Shown here piece by piece: positions 63,021 through 64,000 of a stretch of 64,000 nt of DNA (positions are counted from its first letter, which is position 1; the number at the start of each line of letters is the position of its first letter). The stretch is from Robiginitomaculum sp. Its GTDB lineage: Bacteria > Pseudomonadota > Alphaproteobacteria > Caulobacterales > Maricaulaceae. The position numbers and the translations under genes were made by a program. The stretch covers positions 25,859-89,858 of the forward strand of contig NVXK01000003.1 in assembly GCA_002733905.1 (NCBI GenBank). The letters are read 5' to 3'. The notes under the pieces were generated by a model, which worked only from the letters and a program-made list of their open reading frames with translations, was not told the origin of the DNA and made no database searches.

Positions 63021-64000
63021 ATGACCAACATGTTGACAATTACATTTCCAGATGGCGCCACTCGTGAATACGAGGCCGGCACCTCGCCTATGGACGTGGC
63101 CAAATCCCTTTCCAAAAGTCTTGCGAAAAAAGTGTTGGCAGGCAAAGTAAATGGTGAAGTTTGGGATGCAACACGCGCGATTGAAGGGGATTGCACATTA
63201 GAGCTTTTAACCGCCAAAGACCCTGAAGGCCTTGAACTGATCCGCCATGATGCTGCCCATGTGTTGGCCGAGGCTGTGCAAGCATTATTCCCTGATACGC
63301 AAGTAACGATTGGCCCTGTTATTGAAAACGGGTTCTTTTACGATTTTGCGCGCGACGAACCGTTTTCGGTCGATGATTTCGCGGCTATTGAAAAGAAAAT
63401 GAATTTCATCATTCAACAAAACAAGCCCTTCACACGTGAAGTGTGGAAGCGCGGCGAAGCCATTAAACATTTCACAGACAAAGGCGAGTTGTATAAAGCT
63501 GAACTGATTTCTGATTTACCCGAAGATGAAACCATCACAATCTACAAACAGGGTGAATGGTATGATCTCTGTCGTGGCCCGCATTTGCCAAGCACAGGCA
63601 AGGTCGGCAAAGCGTTCAAATTGATGAAAGTCGCGGGTGCCTATTGGCGCGGCGACAGCAATAATGCCCAACTGCAACGTATTTACGGCACCGCGTGGGC
63701 GAACCAAGAAGATTTGGAGGCGCATTTACACCGCCTTGAAGAGGCCGAGCGTCGTGACCACCGTAAACTTGGGCGTGAAATGGATCTTTTCCATCTGCAA
63801 CCCGAAGCACAAGGCATGGTGTTCTGGCACGATAAAGGCACAGTATTATGGCGCGAAGTTGAAAACTATATCCGCCGCAAATTGCAAAAGGCAGACTATT
63901 CAGAAGTCAAAACGCCAATGCTTATCGATCACAAGCTCTGGGTGGCCTCTGGGCATTGGGAAAAATTCCGCGAAAATATGTTCGTATCCGAAGTCACTCA
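63021..64000 (+). CDS. thrS: threonyl-tRNA synthetase (3' end outside window)
   Basis: Threonyl-tRNA synthetase, first 326 residues. The TGS domain (about residues 1-64) begins [16 protein letters not shown]. The editing domain has [11 protein letters not shown] and the RGPHLPSTG segment. The class II catalytic domain opens at about residue 240 and contains [12 protein letters not shown] and [13 protein letters not shown]. The frame is open to the window end. Two ATG codons (63021, 63030) are possible starts, and neither has a clear ribosome site. Confidence 0.97.
   Translation, partial: MTNMLTITFPDGATREYEAGTSPMDVAKSLSKSLAKKVLAGKVNGEVWDATRAIEGDCTLELLTAKDPEGLELIRHDAAHVLAEAVQALFPDTQVTIGPVIENGFFYDFARDEPFSVDDFAAIEKKMNFIIQQNKPFTREVWKRGEAIKHFTDKGELYKAELISDLPEDETITIYKQGEWYDLCRGPHLPSTGKVGKAFKLMKVAGAYWRGDSNNAQLQRIYGTAWANQEDLEAHLHRLEEAERRDHRKLGREMDLFHLQPEAQGMVFWHDKGTVLWREVENYIRRKLQKADYSEVKTPMLIDHKLWVASGHWEKFRENMFVSEVT

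Noticed and set aside
1-64000. tRNA, rRNA, tmRNA or other structural RNA genes
   Set aside because: I scanned the gaps by eye for conserved tRNA T-arm sequence and rRNA stretches and found none; almost all space is coding.
1-64000. CRISPR array or prophage
   Set aside because: The short tandem repeats are contiguous without spacers, and no cas, integrase, terminase or capsid genes are present.

Overview
The window is a dense stretch of bacterial chromosome, with about 60 protein genes, short gaps and no rRNA, tRNA or CRISPR locus. The gene content points to an alphaproteobacterium. It includes a double-length dCTP deaminase, an EipA/DUF1134 lipoprotein, an NDUFA9-like SDR protein, a Coq7 hydroxylase, the block lptC-lptA-lptB-rpoN-hpf-ptsN, and a TTAA-N7-TTAA (CtrA-type) box upstream of rpoN. 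The base composition is only moderately GC by eye. A stalked or budding marine lineage (Caulobacterales, Hyphomonadales or Maricaulales) would fit, but that placement is inference. I see no phage, integron or IS element.

Layout. 1-4.5 kb: the end of a Y-family polymerase, apaG, a possible 21-codon leader ORF, dCTP deaminase and a secreted S9 peptidase. 4.5-7.9 kb: an orphan radical SAM enzyme, then a five-gene operon (two membrane proteins, a lipoprotein hydrolase, an XRE regulator, a tiny membrane protein). 7.9-13.1 kb: DegP-type protease, a membrane glycosyltransferase and lepA. 13.3-20 kb: EipA, then rpmI-rplT-pheS-(unknown gene)-pheT on the minus strand and a TPR protein. 19.6-33.4 kb: mixed single genes, namely SDR, hydrolase, GT4, infC (AUA start), truncated haemoglobin, queG, GST, CDF transporter, M1 aminopeptidase, acyltransferase, uppP, NDUFA9-like and RNase D.

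33.5-42.8 kb: the LPS export and nitrogen-PTS block (an LptC-LptA fusion, LptA, LptB, sigma-54, HPF, PtsN), followed by ppk-ppx. 42.8-48.8 kb: a beta-propeller protein, HNH nuclease, lipoprotein cyclophilin, coq7-dsbB, a RodZ-like protein and ispG. 48.8-51.7 kb: the most unusual unit, a membrane protein whose C-terminus resembles GrpE, coupled to a divergent Hsp70-like ATPase with its own membrane segment. 51.8-61.4 kb: nucleotide-sugar and surface-polysaccharide supply (UDP-sugar epimerase, galU, glmS, glmM, PMM/PGM, arabinose-5-phosphate isomerase, GT2). 61.5-64 kb: a GST, a NifU-like scaffold lacking its third cysteine, yidD, and thrS running off the end.

Much of the window serves the envelope: LPS transport and precursors, UppP, LptABC, YidD, DsbB, DegP and RodZ. 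Two recurrent features cut across the annotation. Short direct duplications of 12-18 bp sit mostly at gene ends, and many genes overlap or couple at stop/start codons.
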